The notes under the pieces are model-generated. The model ran no database searches, had not been told where the DNA came from, and saw only the letters and a list, made by a program, of their open reading frames with translations. Position numbers and translations under genes: made by a program. Shown in pieces: positions 36,941 to 46,873 of a DNA stretch of 64,000 nucleotides. The stretch is from Paraburkholderia phytofirmans OLGA172 (GTDB lineage: Bacteria > Pseudomonadota > Gammaproteobacteria > Burkholderiales > Burkholderiaceae). The stretch's first letter is position 1. The number at the start of each line of letters is the position of its first letter. The DNA is taken from the NCBI RefSeq assembly GCF_001634365.1, contig NZ_CP014578.1:1488001-1552000 (forward strand), given 5' to 3'.

Positions 36941-37460
36941 AATGAACGCGTCCCGCCCGTGAGCGTGGGAGCAAAAGAAGGTGGATCCTCACGGGCCAAC
37001 GGCATCGATGTGCCCACGCGGAAAATATGAGTTTTCCTAGGCCTGTCAACCGTCTGCGTGGACTCGCAGGTGCCTTTCATCATCTGGCAGCGGAGCGCGG
37101 TCATCATGCCATTGCAACTCCCACGGTGTGGCACACGTCAACGTCGATTCGTAAGCTGTCTGGAGATTCCCCGTCGAGCAAAGCACGGCCACCATGCAGA
37201 CCACTCAGGTGCCATCGGAAACGATATCTGAATGCATATTTCGCTTATATATTAGACTGCGGGCCGGCATCGTTCACTGATTCAGCGCATCGGCGACCAT
37301 GAAGGATAGGTTCGCCGTCAGCTTGGCGGATGCCGCTTGCCTGGTGTTTTGTCATAAGCAAACGGCATGTATGCCAGCGCGCTTCCCTTGCGTCTCCCCA
37401 GACAGTCACCTGGAGGACGAGGAGAGCCCGGAATAACAATGGCCGCTGCCTGCTTCCTCG
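36941..37460. other. Accessory stretch without a recognised gene
   Basis: 520 bases. Open frames at 37027-37302 and 37330-37650 (+) lack ribosome sites and look unlike proteins. Nothing recognised. Confidence 0.35.
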
Positions 37461-38120
37461 CTACGGCAGCATTTCCGGGGAGGCGGGACAGCGATATTGG
37501 GTGGGACTGTCGGTGCCAATCTCCTGGTTCCACACCCACAACCACGCACTCACATACGCTCCGTACGCCGAATCGGAAACCATGGGGTCTGCATCAAAGC
37601 ACACCATGCCACGCGCATATGAACATTGTCTGCGCGCACTCGCGACGTAATGAAGGTTGCATTCCCGTAACCCCCAGAAGTCGATGCACATCTGCGCCGT
37701 CAGTCCGTCGTTCCGCATCTCTTGTAGTTGGTCGCTAAAATCCTTCTCGCGCTGATACGGGCGACTCTCCGGTTCCGCACTCCAATCTATTAAATCCGGG
37801 TCTTTGTCGACCCACATCCAAGCGCTGACATACGCGCCGCACTCTGACGCGTACACCAGCGGTGCCGGGTCGAAGCTTATGGCGCCCGTTCCGCGGTTGT
37901 ACAGGCGCTCAGCAGCCGCGATAAACGGGCTACCCTCATACTGTTTTCCGAAAAAGTCCAGAAAATCACTGGGTTTGAACCCGTTGTTCGCCATATGGGA
38001 AAGCTGAGATTCAAAATCGGACAGGCTACGGAAACCCAGTGCATGACATTCGACAACACCGCCTTGCAGCATTGGTATCCGTTCAAGACGGGTCGATGGC
38101 TTTACGAAGGATAAGTTCAT
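37461..38120 (-). CDS. Hypothetical protein with a duplicated GAYVSAWxWV motif
   Basis: 219 residues from the ATG at 38120; the frame stays open to 38219 and no start has a clear ribosome site. Two halves share a motif: residues near 105-120 (YASECGAYVSAWMWV) and near 180-195 (SDSAYGAYVSAWLWV). Each is preceded by a phosphate-like FDPAPLV or FDADPMV stretch, and each half also contains a FLDFFG or CIDFWG motif. It is therefore an internally duplicated soluble protein. I do not recognise the family. Neighbours are an IS6 remnant and, on the other strand, an S24-like gene. Confidence 0.55.
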   Translation of the reverse strand: MNLSFVKPSTRLERIPMLQGGVVECHALGFRSLSDFESQLSHMANNGFKPSDFLDFFGKQYEGSPFIAAAERLYNRGTGAISFDPAPLVYASECGAYVSAWMWVDKDPDLIDWSAEPESRPYQREKDFSDQLQEMRNDGLTAQMCIDFWGLRECNLHYVASARRQCSYARGMVCFDADPMVSDSAYGAYVSAWLWVWNQEIGTDSPTQYRCPASPEMLP

Positions 38121-38232
38121 TGAATGTTGGAGATGGTTAGGAAAATTTCGTGAGTAAGCTTTGTTTGTATAGCGCCATTTTTTATTCCCTCGCGTCATCC
38201 CCGCTAAACCGAAAACCAACGGGTTAGATAGC

Positions 38233-38571
38233 GTGCGAAGTTTCGCAAGACTTTTACGATCCTCTGCTGTCGAGAGGCGATCGTCCGGCGCCTTTCTCGC
38301 ACAGCAGGAACTGATGTCCCTTGTAAAGGGAGTCGGTGACCGGTGCGCAGGATATTTGATTAGCGGCCAGGACTTTTGCGCCTACGGTCTGCCAGAGGGA
38401 GCGATTGCCGTCGTTGATCCTCTGGTCAAGTGGAAAGGCGGCGATGTAATTGCAACAACCTCCAGCGGACATCTTGATTTCCGTCGCGTGCCGCGAAACG
38501 GCCGTTTGCGGGCCGACCAGACCGTCCTTGGCGTGGTCATCGCGACCATCAGCGTTTTGCGCCCCTCGTAA
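38233..38571 (+). CDS. Possible S24-like (LexA/repressor C-terminal) protein
   Basis: 112 residues from a GTG start. The sequence GQDFCAYGLPEGAIAVVDPL and GGDVIATTSSGHLDFRRV resembles the S24 peptidase fold of LexA-like regulators (GDSM.P.i..GdivvvD). The catalytic Ser is replaced in GQDF and no Lys is evident, so no self-cleavage is expected. No helix-turn-helix precedes it. Start uncertain. It is divergent from the 219-residue hypothetical gene. Confidence 0.4.
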   Translation: MRSFARLLRSSAVERRSSGAFLAQQELMSLVKGVGDRCAGYLISGQDFCAYGLPEGAIAVVDPLVKWKGGDVIATTSSGHLDFRRVPRNGRLRADQTVLGVVIATISVLRPS

Positions 38572-38909
38572 ACAGTTTTCCTGACAGCGGTCTCGAGATA
38601 CAGAATGCCAATACCTGATTACGCGTTCCGTGAGCCTCGCGGGATGCGCCGCTGTCTACGCGAACTCCAATGGAAACTTCGACTTTGAGGACGGACTGGT
38701 TGCCGCGAACTCTGTCGCGCAGAATTGCGGCGACGGTGGAATGCCAGGCCAACAATGTGCGCAGCGTACAGACGAGCACGTATTCTGACCTGCGCGAATT
38801 CAGGCGCAGCTTATCCGTTGCGGGCTTGAGTCCGGGGACGTCCGATGGCAGGTTCGGGCGGCAACACAACATCGTTGCCGTCCGTGCCTGACCGGGAAAA
38901 CTGCGCCGG
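38572..38909. other. Gap before the methyltransferase gene
   Basis: 338 bases. Short frames on both strands (for example 38670-38891 + and 38549-38872 -) have no recognisable features. Confidence 0.35.
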
Positions 38910-40241
38910 CTACTTCTTTGCGATTGCCGCGACCAGCGCGGTACCGATTCGGGTCACCAATCCAGTAACGAGTGCATTTCCCATGAGCATGGCACGCGTG
39001 ATGTCTGACACGCCTTCACGGTCGGTGAAGCCGCGAGGGAAGTGATGCAGTTCCTCCAGTTCCTCGGGTACGAGTCGGCGAAGCAGGCCGGACGCCTCCC
39101 GGATTACGTGCTTGGTCCTGGTCGCGCTTGCGCCGCCCTCCGATGTGATAATCGTTCTGGCCGGCCGGTCGAGCCTGTCCGGGTAGGGCATCGCGCCTTC
39201 CGAATAGGTATATGAGAAGCCATTCTTGTCCCGCGGAATACTTTTCGCACCCTTCGCCAGACGCCATCGCTCTTCAGCCTCGCCGCGGACATAGAAACTG
39301 GTCGGCACAAGCGATGTTTTGCTGATGACGTCACCGAGCGTTCGGGCCGAGGAGGAACCGGTGAATCCGGCATAATCATCCGGGACATCGGTGGTGACGC
39401 GGCAGGACCAGACCTGCCCTTCAGCCATGAAACCTGCGTTCGCGAACCTCGATTTGCCGTTTGACAGGGGCGCATACCTCAATTGCTGCGCAAATGGTTC
39501 ATTGCGGATTGTCATGCAGGGGTTGACGGCATCGAGCGGCGTTACCAGTGTGCATGGAAAGGCTGCCGTCAGTACGGCCTGCCTGTGCCACTCGGTGTCC
39601 GTTGCCAGTTCCTTCATCATGCGTCTGTAGACGCCGGTCGACTGGTGGTACGCGACGATGAAAATGCGGCGTCGGCTTTGCGGGAAGCCGTATTCAGCGG
39701 CATTGACAACCCGCCACTCCACCGCATAGCCCAGTCCGTAGAGCGTCGACAGGACCATGGAGAAATCGCGTCCGCGGCAGGATGCGGGCGACGAGAGCAG
39801 GCGGTCCACATTTTCGAGCACGACAAATTTCACAGGTTGTCCATCGTCAATACACTGCCGGAGCAGGGTCGCGATTGACCACCACAGCACGCCCTTTCTT
39901 CCGTCGAGTCCCTTCGAGTGGGAAAGCGGCTTTGCCACCGAATAGTCCTGGCAGGGAAAGCCGCCGACGACCACGTCCGGTGCTGCAACGCGGATAGTCC
40001 GTTGACCTTCTTCTGACGCCAGGACCGTGGCGATGTCTTCGTTCAGATGCACGCCATCGGGCCAATGACTCCGGTAAACGTTACTGGCGTGCTGGACTTT
40101 CCGCGCGGGCTCGTACTGGTTGCTCAGGGTGATAACAAATGGACTGGCGTGTACCGCCTCCAGCCCCAGTCTGAATCCGCCGACCCCGGCGAACAGTTCA
40201 ACGACATTGAGTTGGGCATTTCTTGATTCTTCTAACGGCAT
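38910..40241 (-). CDS. DNA (cytosine-5-)-methyltransferase
   Basis: 443 residues from an ATG with AGGAATCAAG upstream. All main C5 motifs are present in order: I FAGVGGFRLG (17-26), IV GGFPCQDYS with nucleophile Cys97, VI ENVDR (143-147), VIII QSRRRIF (188-194), a target region of about 160 residues, IX RPARTIITSEGG, and X GNALVTGLVTRIG near 424-436. It transfers a methyl group from S-adenosylmethionine to a cytosine in a specific DNA site. No Vsr or known restriction endonuclease gene is adjacent, so it looks like an orphan or the survivor of a broken restriction-modification system. Confidence 0.93.
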   Translation of the reverse strand: MPLEESRNAQLNVVELFAGVGGFRLGLEAVHASPFVITLSNQYEPARKVQHASNVYRSHWPDGVHLNEDIATVLASEEGQRTIRVAAPDVVVGGFPCQDYSVAKPLSHSKGLDGRKGVLWWSIATLLRQCIDDGQPVKFVVLENVDRLLSSPASCRGRDFSMVLSTLYGLGYAVEWRVVNAAEYGFPQSRRRIFIVAYHQSTGVYRRMMKELATDTEWHRQAVLTAAFPCTLVTPLDAVNPCMTIRNEPFAQQLRYAPLSNGKSRFANAGFMAEGQVWSCRVTTDVPDDYAGFTGSSSARTLGDVISKTSLVPTSFYVRGEAEERWRLAKGAKSIPRDKNGFSYTYSEGAMPYPDRLDRPARTIITSEGGASATRTKHVIREASGLLRRLVPEELEELHHFPRGFTDREGVSDITRAMLMGNALVTGLVTRIGTALVAAIAKK

Positions 40242-40437
40242 CTTGATTCCTGATTTGATGTAGGAACCAAGTACAGCTAAAGACTTTTAGCCGAGACCTT
40301 GCCGGATCGGGCCAGGGCGTTTTTCCTGTGGATTTTTCTGGGTAAGCCGGAATGGGGCAGCTGGATTTTGGACAGACTGCCGGCGCCGGCGGCAAGGTCC
40401 GCCACGTCATGGTGTGCAGTCTTCAGGGGGCGCGCCC

Positions 40438-40653
40438 GGAAGGATTGTTGCTCACGAAATGCATGACGCCGAATCGGCGGAACTGGCAGCGTTGCTGATG
40501 CGACGTGCCAGTCTGGCTGAGGAGCTGGCAGGACGTCCTCTGGTGCTGCACTCAGATAACGGCAGCCCGATGAAGGGCGCGACGATGCTCGCCACCCTGG
40601 AAAACAAGGGGGTCGTGAAGTCTGGCTCAATCCCGAGCGAATGCAACCGATAG
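40438..40653 (+). pseudogene. IS3-family transposase fragment
   Basis: Reads GRIVAHEMHDAESAELAALL, then GRPLVLHSDNGSPMKGATML, the second catalytic Asp region of IS3 orfB, then loses similarity after GVVKSGS. Both ends of the gene are missing. It lies 196 bases past the methyltransferase start. Confidence 0.8.
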
Positions 40654-40925
40654 AACTAAAGCAGTCCGCATGAAGTGACGCGACAAGTACATTGACAACC
40701 GCCGAGCGGTAGTTCCAGTGATTTGTCGAGCAAGCGCTCAGCCACGCATACAAGGCGCGCTTCGGCAACGCTTTACAATGAACAAGTCGTGAGCGTCGGA
40801 CGAGTCCGCCAGGAGCCGTGTCCGTTTTCAGTTTTTGATTTGTTAATAGGGGTCCGTCGTTGGGTTAATCAACCCGCGAATGTACGCCTTTAAATCAGCG
40901 CATCGTTCTCCAGGGTGAGCGGAAT

Positions 40926-41474
40926 TTGAGCAAACTTCAGGGCGTGGAGTGGGAAGTACTGGCCTCGCGAATAATGCGAGGCCTTTTGGCGCGCCGGGGC
41001 TGGGACTATCGGCGCCTGGCTGAGGCGCTGACGGGGTCCGGGCACGACCTGTCACACAAGGCGGTCGACCACAAAATTCAGCGCGGCAGTTTCGAGTGCG
41101 CCTTCTTCCTTCACTCGATGCACATAATTGGGGCTAGCCATCCGCCGCAGTGGAGAAAGGCACTCAGGACCGCGGGAAACTGGAATATTCGGGCTTCCCA
41201 TGTGCTGCGATACGAAATGGCGCGATGGCCCGGCGTGGACTGGCAAGAGCTCAGTCACCGGCTGGCCACTATTGGCGTTGCGGTCACTGATGACTTCCTG
41301 CAGCAGAAAGTGTCGGCCGGCTCATACCCTTTGACCCTGCTACTCCAGTACGCTTCGGTTTTTTGGGTCGAGGGTATCGAGATGCTTGTCGACCGGGACG
41401 ACTTGCGAGCGGCATGTCGTCCCATCTCGCCTCCGCCAGCATACCTTCCGTTCGACGACGAAATTTCGTCTTGA
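40926..41474 (+). CDS. DUF6471-type protein with two tandem domains
   Basis: 182 residues from a TTG start after GAGCGGAA. Two repeats of a short helical domain of the DUF6471 kind: residues about 8-68 (WEVLASRIMRGLLARRGWDY then KIQRGSFECAFFLHSMHIIG) and about 95-160 (WPGVDWQELSHRLATIGVAV, KVSAGSYPLTLLLQYA). The fold resembles helix-turn-helix regulators, and these proteins are common on Burkholderiales accessory elements. A DNA-binding role is inferred. Confidence 0.65.
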   Translation: MSKLQGVEWEVLASRIMRGLLARRGWDYRRLAEALTGSGHDLSHKAVDHKIQRGSFECAFFLHSMHIIGASHPPQWRKALRTAGNWNIRASHVLRYEMARWPGVDWQELSHRLATIGVAVTDDFLQQKVSAGSYPLTLLLQYASVFWVEGIEMLVDRDDLRAACRPISPPPAYLPFDDEISS

Positions 41475-42157
41475 TTTCCTGAGAGGCCGCCGTATAGTTA
41501 CCAACGGAGAGGCGCGGGTTGAATCACCCGCAACTGGGGGCTTGGGTATGTCCGTCAGAAGTCTGCCGCAGCTTGCCTTGCTGGCTTTCCACCGAGCCGT
41601 CGGTACATTGACAGTCAAGTGGATGAGCCAGGCAGGCGTGCTTTCCACGGCTGACGATTTACGAGATTCTGTCTCTCACCAGCGCAGAACCGTTCCGTCG
41701 AAGCGACGGCTTGCCAGGGGCTACATCATGTTCCACACCGGAATGATGATGTCGAGGCGCGCGGGAGCCGCGGGCCTCCTGAGCCTGTACGCTCGTTTCT
41801 GCGCCAGAGCGATGCAGTCCCGCGGCGTTCCGGCTATCAGCGTGCTCATCACTACGGCAGGCGCCGGGAGAAGTCGCGGCAACGCCACGACGACGGTTCC
41901 GGAAGGCGCAGCCGAAAGGCTCGCGCCCCGGTCTCGACGGCGGCCAATGCTCGAAGCGCACTGGAACCGCCGCAACAAGCTCATCCACGGACTGAACATG
42001 CTTCCCCCACTCAGGCTGTAGGAAAGCCAAAGGCCCAGAATCGTGGAGGGAACGCGCAGTCGAAGCCAGTTAGTAACAGGTCTGCTCTTGGTCTATTACA
42101 TCGCGCCCAACACAGGCGTCACACGTACCGCTGTCGATTTGTTCCCGGAGGCTGACA
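41475..42157. other. Accessory stretch without a convincing gene
   Basis: 683 bases. A + frame is open from 41386 to 42021 and could start at 41548, but it is basic, low-information and lacks a ribosome site. Probably not coding. Confidence 0.35.
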
Positions 42158-42513
42158 ATGCCTATCTGGTCCACGCTTCCAGTTGAGGTTGAGCCCGAGG
42201 TGCGCCTGGAGAGCTGGGCGGTCATCGAGACCGAACCCGAATTTCATCAGCAGCATTTAATTGGCATCAGGACCGATAGCAGGTCTGCACGAATCAGCTC
42301 AGCGCTGAGGAGCTTCGACCAACACGCCATGCTTCGTGTGACGTCAACGGGCCGCCGATACCAACTGACGGTTCGCCAGGTTGGACTGCGGATACGCAAT
42401 ACGTCCTGCTGAACTGGTGCCGGACTAACAACGTCGCGACGATTTCTGATGTCACGCTCGAGTACGTCCACAGTGCAGAGATGACGAGCCCGAACGGAGG
42501 TATCCAGCGATGA
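42158..42513 (+). pseudogene. Frameshifted conserved hypothetical gene
   Basis: A good start (CGGAGGCTGACAATG) opens MPIWSTLPVEVEPEVRLESW through ALRSFDQHAMLRVTSTGRRY. Near 42355-42365 the sensible frame changes, because the next frame reads GSPGWTADTQYVLLNWCRTN NVATISDVTLEYV (two adjoining pieces) to the stop at 42511-42513. A single inserted or lost base separates the halves. The product would be a small soluble protein of about 118 residues. Its stop overlaps the start of the next, also frameshifted, gene. Confidence 0.7.
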
Positions 42514-42709
42514 CTCAACCTGACGAACGAACAAGGCACTCGGTGACGCACGCGAGCTGCTGCGCATTGTGTACGCATCCGAGAAACCCATCATGTGGGG
42601 TCTCGTCAGAACTCGCGCGATGATGATTCTGCGTCGTTACCCGCGAGACGAGGAGTTGTCGAATCGGCGGCGGCTTTGCCAAACGTTTGGGCCGCGCCGC
42701 TGCAAGTGA
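42510..42709 (+). pseudogene. Frameshifted BPSL0761-like gene
   Basis: Begins MTQPDERTR, typical of BPSL0761-type proteins of about 65 residues. After ACAAGG near 42535 the frame shifts, and the continuation is read one frame over: ALGDARELLRIVYASEKPIM then ILRRYPRDEEL, ending at 42707-42709. One base appears to be missing. Confidence 0.65.
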
Positions 42710-42826
42710 AGGATGCTTTTCCACCAGGCTGGCAGAGCGATAGGCAGGTCATCAACGACTTCAACTCTATCGTTTCCGGCTCGTAAGCGCAGCTGATTTT
42801 GGAGTTGTCACAAGGAGCCGCTCGTG

Positions 42827-43270
42827 ATGAGGGTCGAGTTAAGGATGTCGGGGCCAGAAAATCTCGCGGTTGTGCTGCATTGGTTCGTGCACCGAGACGA
42901 AGCGGGTTGGATTCTCACCATCAGCGATGTGGGCGACCGCATACGCTCAGTGCCGGTGGAAGTCTACGTCGACCCAATAACCAATCCAGTAGCAGCGGCA
43001 GCCGAACTATGGCCGGTAATGCGCACGCTAGGCATCGGATTGGACTTTGCCTGTGCCGGTCCCCGGCACCTCCAGTCAGAGATTCGGGTCAAGGATGCCG
43101 CCCGGCTATTCTGGTCCCAAGCTACCACCTGGATATGGCAGGACTCGCGCGCCGTTGCATATCGCTCACATCCCACCATCCGCCGCAGAACGATGTCAAT
43201 CCCACTTGCTCCGCCTGAAGAACTTGCTCAGGCCTGCTACGACTTTGACGCGGCTTTCGCGACACAATGA
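42827..43270 (+). CDS. Hypothetical protein
   Basis: 147 residues; a GTG at 42824 is an alternative start, both after CAAGGAG. Soluble; blocks include LHWFVHRDEAGWILTISDVG and PVAAAAELWPVMRTLGIGLD. No family recognised. Codon use fits the host better than that of the surrounding stretches. Confidence 0.5.
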   Translation: MRVELRMSGPENLAVVLHWFVHRDEAGWILTISDVGDRIRSVPVEVYVDPITNPVAAAAELWPVMRTLGIGLDFACAGPRHLQSEIRVKDAARLFWSQATTWIWQDSRAVAYRSHPTIRRRTMSIPLAPPEELAQACYDFDAAFATQ

Positions 43271-43662
43271 TTGCAGGTGTCCATAGTTGGCCGCTCTCAT
43301 CTGGGAGCGACGGCGTGATGTCAACGTCATAGTTTCCTCAAAGGATTTACGGCGAAGCGTTACCGGGAGAACATAACGATAACCGTCGGCGGAGCATATT
43401 GCGGCCGCGCCCGCAATAAGCGGGACTTCTTGGGATGCTCACCAAAGGAAAAGGGTCGCGATTACGCTGTGCAATCTGTCCTGACTTGTCCTGTCAGGCA
43501 CTATCTGGTCAACATCGACCTGCACACATCCGCGTTTGCGCATCGGACCGTTTGAGCGCTGCAATCGACGCCTGGACGTAAAGAACAGCGAGGGGCGCTT
43601 TGGCATGGTTTCTCCCGGAGGTCGACAGAACAGAAGGTACTAGATCTAGCAAAGGAACGACG
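43271..43662. other. Intergenic stretch, nothing recognised
   Basis: 392 bases between two hypothetical genes. No terminator, repeat or gene seen. Confidence 0.35.
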
Positions 43663-44292
43663 ATGACACGGACTGCGAGTGGTGCCAACGGGTCTTCGCA
43701 TCGCGATGCTCGCGTGCTAAAGAATCTCCACATCGCCGCCGTCGCTGCCTGCTTGTTTGACCCTGCAGCAGCTCTTGCGCTTCTTGACGTTCCAGATGCG
43801 GAACTCGGTCGACTTCTGAAAATTCGTCTGATGGAAATCGCTGGTCTGTCGACAGCGTTGAACATCGACGTCCATTCGATTCGTGGTCGCAACCGAAGCA
43901 AGTCAAGTCGGAAAACGCGCAGTTCCATTCGCGGGGCAGTTGAACGTCATGTTTTGGTGGCCGCCGGGAAGTTGCTGCGCACGTCCAATTTTCTTGCGGC
44001 TTCGGGAGCTACGGAGCAAAAGCTCAGCAAAGATGTCGCCGCCCGCCGCATCTTCACAGTCGACCTTGAAGGTGAGCCCTATTACCCTGCGTTTTTTTTA
44101 GTAAAGCAGCTCAGCAGCAAAGATTTGGCGAAGGTAGTGCGTCGACTGGATGACCAGAGCGGTTGGAGCAAGTGGGAGTTTTTTACGTCGCCCAACGCAT
44201 TGCTCGACCATCGCACACCGCTGCAAGGGCTCATGCAGAAGGAAGTGAAGCCCGTATTGCGCGCCGCTGACGCCCTTGTTCAAAAGGGGTAG
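43663..44292 (+). CDS. Hypothetical protein with a possible MbcA/ParS-like toxin-binding end
   Basis: 209 residues from the ATG at 43663, with AAAGGAACGACG before it. Helical throughout. The last 70 residues (RIFTVDLEGEPYYPAFFL, WSKWEFFTSPNALLDHRTPL, VLRAADALV) resemble the C-terminal domain of Xre/MbcA/ParS antitoxins, where a WxFF..PN..L...TPL block is typical. There is no RES-domain toxin gene beside it. Weak similarity, so the function stays open. Confidence 0.5.
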   Translation: MTRTASGANGSSHRDARVLKNLHIAAVAACLFDPAAALALLDVPDAELGRLLKIRLMEIAGLSTALNIDVHSIRGRNRSKSSRKTRSSIRGAVERHVLVAAGKLLRTSNFLAASGATEQKLSKDVAARRIFTVDLEGEPYYPAFFLVKQLSSKDLAKVVRRLDDQSGWSKWEFFTSPNALLDHRTPLQGLMQKEVKPVLRAADALVQKG

Positions 44293-44761
44293 AGTTTTTC
44301 CCCGCTGAGATACGCGGTCATGCACCATCCTGGATGTCTTGCAGGCACGCTTCGCTTTCGCGATTGAAGACTGTTGGAGATTCGCAATCTGCAAAGCGCG
44401 AGAAGCGGACATCGTTACATTCACCGGTTCCGTGACGTCAGCGTGAGAATACCTTGAGACTCGTATCTGCGTTCGCTTTCGTCTCTCGGTAGACGAAGTT
44501 CTGGAATGGTCAGTAAACGGCGCTCGCCCTAGGGTTGGAGTGGCCCCGCGACAGGCTTAGCCAGGGTGCCACGGCATAGGTACGTAACGCGCTTGAAACT
44601 GGGCTTACGACAGGTCTTGCCCGGTCGCAAAATCGGTTTTCCTGTGCACGCCAGGTCCATCGGGCATCTCGGGCGCCGCCTGGCGATCCATTGCGAGGCT
44701 CGTCGTGACGGGCTCGCAATCCAGCAATGAGCGCTGTCGGTTCAGTTCGTATCGTGACTAG
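44293..44761. other. Intergenic stretch, nothing recognised
   Basis: 469 bases without a supported gene. Confidence 0.35.
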
Positions 44762-45082
44762 TCAACCGGGGCGTGTCCCCATATCCGAGATATCAACCAG
44801 GTCTGTCTTGCCGGAGGGGAAGAGCACCGTGCCATCAGCAAGCTCAGTCTGGGGCAGCCTGAAGTGCAGTGGATCCCACTCATGTGCGGAGGCGTTTGAA
44901 TGTTTCCAGTCCTGGTGAAGCCGATACAGGTCGGCCCAATGGGCGAACTGATGAAGTACGAGTCGGCTCGTCTCGTTGCCGACATGGAGCACGGGAAGTT
45001 CACAGCGAAACCGGCGAAACGCCTTGACGGCGATATCGCGCTCGAACCACACCGCGTTGTTGGGCAGAGTCCAGATTGCCAT
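44762..45082 (-). CDS. Hypothetical protein
   Basis: 106 residues from the ATG at 45082 (MAIWTLPNNAVWFERDIAVK), with GGGAGACC upstream. The protein is aromatic-rich and has a credible globular composition (LVLHQFAHWADLYRLHQDWK; WDPLHFRLPQTELADGTVLF). No family recognised. Confidence 0.4.
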   Translation of the reverse strand: MAIWTLPNNAVWFERDIAVKAFRRFRCELPVLHVGNETSRLVLHQFAHWADLYRLHQDWKHSNASAHEWDPLHFRLPQTELADGTVLFPSGKTDLVDISDMGTRPG

Positions 45083-45209
45083 CGGCACGGGTCTCCCGGA
45101 ACTGTTTGTCAGTCGATGTTCGAGCGAGCCAGGCTTGTCGAGAAGTTCCGGATTCCGGAGGAACCATGCGTCATCAATACGTACTACAACACACCGTCGC
45201 TCGGCAGTC

Positions 45210-45662
45210 TTATTGCGCAGCGCGGGGGGGCAGAGCTTCCCGGGCGATGATAACGCATGTCGACTGTAACGTTAATCCATGGCGAACTTCACTCAGAACC
45301 GGCGTGGATTCGTCGGTCTCCCAGGATGGTGCTGACTTTACCGGCGCGTTTTCTGTGTTGATGTAGTGCGCTTGCCGACCTCGCAGTATTCTGAGCGTCT
45401 CGCGGGCAACGGTGTCGCTCGCATATTCGCCGAAACCCGTGCCGCCGCCTCGCCAGGAAAAATCTGATTTGATGGAAGCGCTGGCGTCGACGTACGGACC
45501 GGCGATGTCAGCGTTGCCGTCATCTTCGTCTTCATTTTCGCTGTAATAGACGCAGAGGTCGTCGCGGTACCGGTTACCTCTGTTTTTCACCTCGGCACGA
45601 ACGAGCGAAAGCTGGCGTTCATGGGGGACGGCCAGTATCGTTTCGCGCCGAATGGGCGCCAT
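45210..45662 (-). CDS. Hypothetical protein, doubtful
   Basis: 150-residue frame with an acidic segment (YYSENEDEDDGNADIAG). No ribosome site and no known motif. Could be a decayed gene. Confidence 0.25.
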   Translation of the reverse strand: MAPIRRETILAVPHERQLSLVRAEVKNRGNRYRDDLCVYYSENEDEDDGNADIAGPYVDASASIKSDFSWRGGGTGFGEYASDTVARETLRILRGRQAHYINTENAPVKSAPSWETDESTPVLSEVRHGLTLQSTCVIIAREALPPRAAQ

Positions 45663-45907
45663 ATCAGGTATAGCACCGCTTTTTATCGCTTTCCTCCAAA
45701 CACAGCCGCTAAGTCTGATTGGACTTCACAGGTTGCGGCGAGGATAGGCCGAGGAGCAATGTCAATGCTGCCTGGTTGGTTCTTGCTGGCTGCAAGGACG
45801 GCCAGGCGCTGACTGCCGAGATGTCGCTTGCCTGAGAACTGCCGGGCTGACATAAGATTCTTCTGCCCCGCTGTCCAACAGTGAGGCAGCAAAGCCACAG
45901 CGGGCTT

Positions 45908-46873
45908 CTAGCGGAAGACCGGATGGGGGTACCACGCCGGCTTTCCGATGCGACGCCGAATCATTTTCCAGACCTCGTCGGCAAGCGAATGAAGCTGGTT
46001 TTCATCCACCGCGTCACCGATGCGTAGCATGCGCACAATCAGGGCGAGCGCCTCTCCAGCCGTTATCGGACTGGAAACCAGAAGACGTCGCAAAGGTTGT
46101 CCGAGGCGGTCCCATTGATATTCGACTTTTCTCATCCAGCTGACACATCGGTCGACCGCGCAGAAGAAGGCATCCCGCTCCGCTTCGAGGGCCTCGCCTT
46201 CTTCGCGGGTTTCGGCCGGTATCCAGTCCCACCGCCAGACAATGTCAACGTTTGACCAGAAGTGAGGGTCGGTGCCGTCGTCAAGCCGCGCCATGATGTG
46301 AGTCGCGTAGGCGAGCGCTTCAGAGTAAGGCATCCCGACCTCGTACGTCACCCGAAACGGCATCGGCCCTTGCGACTCATCGGAGGATGGTTCGTCGCAC
46401 ACCATGCAAGATGCGCGAAGAGGAGCATAGAGTTGGTCCTCGGCGGCGAGGCAATCGAGAAACAGTTGCACCACCCGGGCTGCCAGCTTTCCCCGATATG
46501 AATTACTGTCCTGCCGAAGAACGTATTTGTAGTCCTCAAGTGTCGGCCGGCCGTACTTTCCATCGAAGAGTTCGTGCGCGATTTCATTCTCCATCATGAA
46601 ATGCTGCTCCTGATGATGTTCGGTAGCCCTTGCTCGAAGCTGATGAAGCACGTCGAGGCTTTCCCTGAATTCCGCAAGTCGTTGCTGCTTTTTCAACGAG
46701 TCGGCCAGCGAAGGATTCTGCTGCTCAACCATCCAGACGACCACTTCCGATTCTACGGGAAACGTTCCATGGCTAAGGCTGGCATCACTTTCACGCAGCA
46801 GCTCGATTGCGTAACGAAGGGACTGGTCAATCAGAGAATCGGATGAGACGGCGGCAACGTAATTGGAAGTCAA
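45908..46873 (-). CDS. Unknown soluble protein, 321 residues
   Basis: TTG start with a strong AGGAGAAAAAA ribosome site. Helical, acidic, without membrane segments; one CMVCDE cysteine pair near residue 165. Blocks include WMVEQQNPSLADSLKKQQRL and HFWSNVDIVWRWDWIPAETR. No motif of a known enzyme family. It lies in the accessory region and its composition suits a real gene; role unknown. Confidence 0.6.
   Translation of the reverse strand: MTSNYVAAVSSDSLIDQSLRYAIELLRESDASLSHGTFPVESEVVVWMVEQQNPSLADSLKKQQRLAEFRESLDVLHQLRARATEHHQEQHFMMENEIAHELFDGKYGRPTLEDYKYVLRQDSNSYRGKLAARVVQLFLDCLAAEDQLYAPLRASCMVCDEPSSDESQGPMPFRVTYEVGMPYSEALAYATHIMARLDDGTDPHFWSNVDIVWRWDWIPAETREEGEALEAERDAFFCAVDRCVSWMRKVEYQWDRLGQPLRRLLVSSPITAGEALALIVRMLRIGDAVDENQLHSLADEVWKMIRRRIGKPAWYPHPVFR

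Noticed and set aside
41386..42021. 211-codon rightward frame
   Set aside because: Very basic, low-information sequence overlapping the DUF6471 gene end, without a ribosome site.
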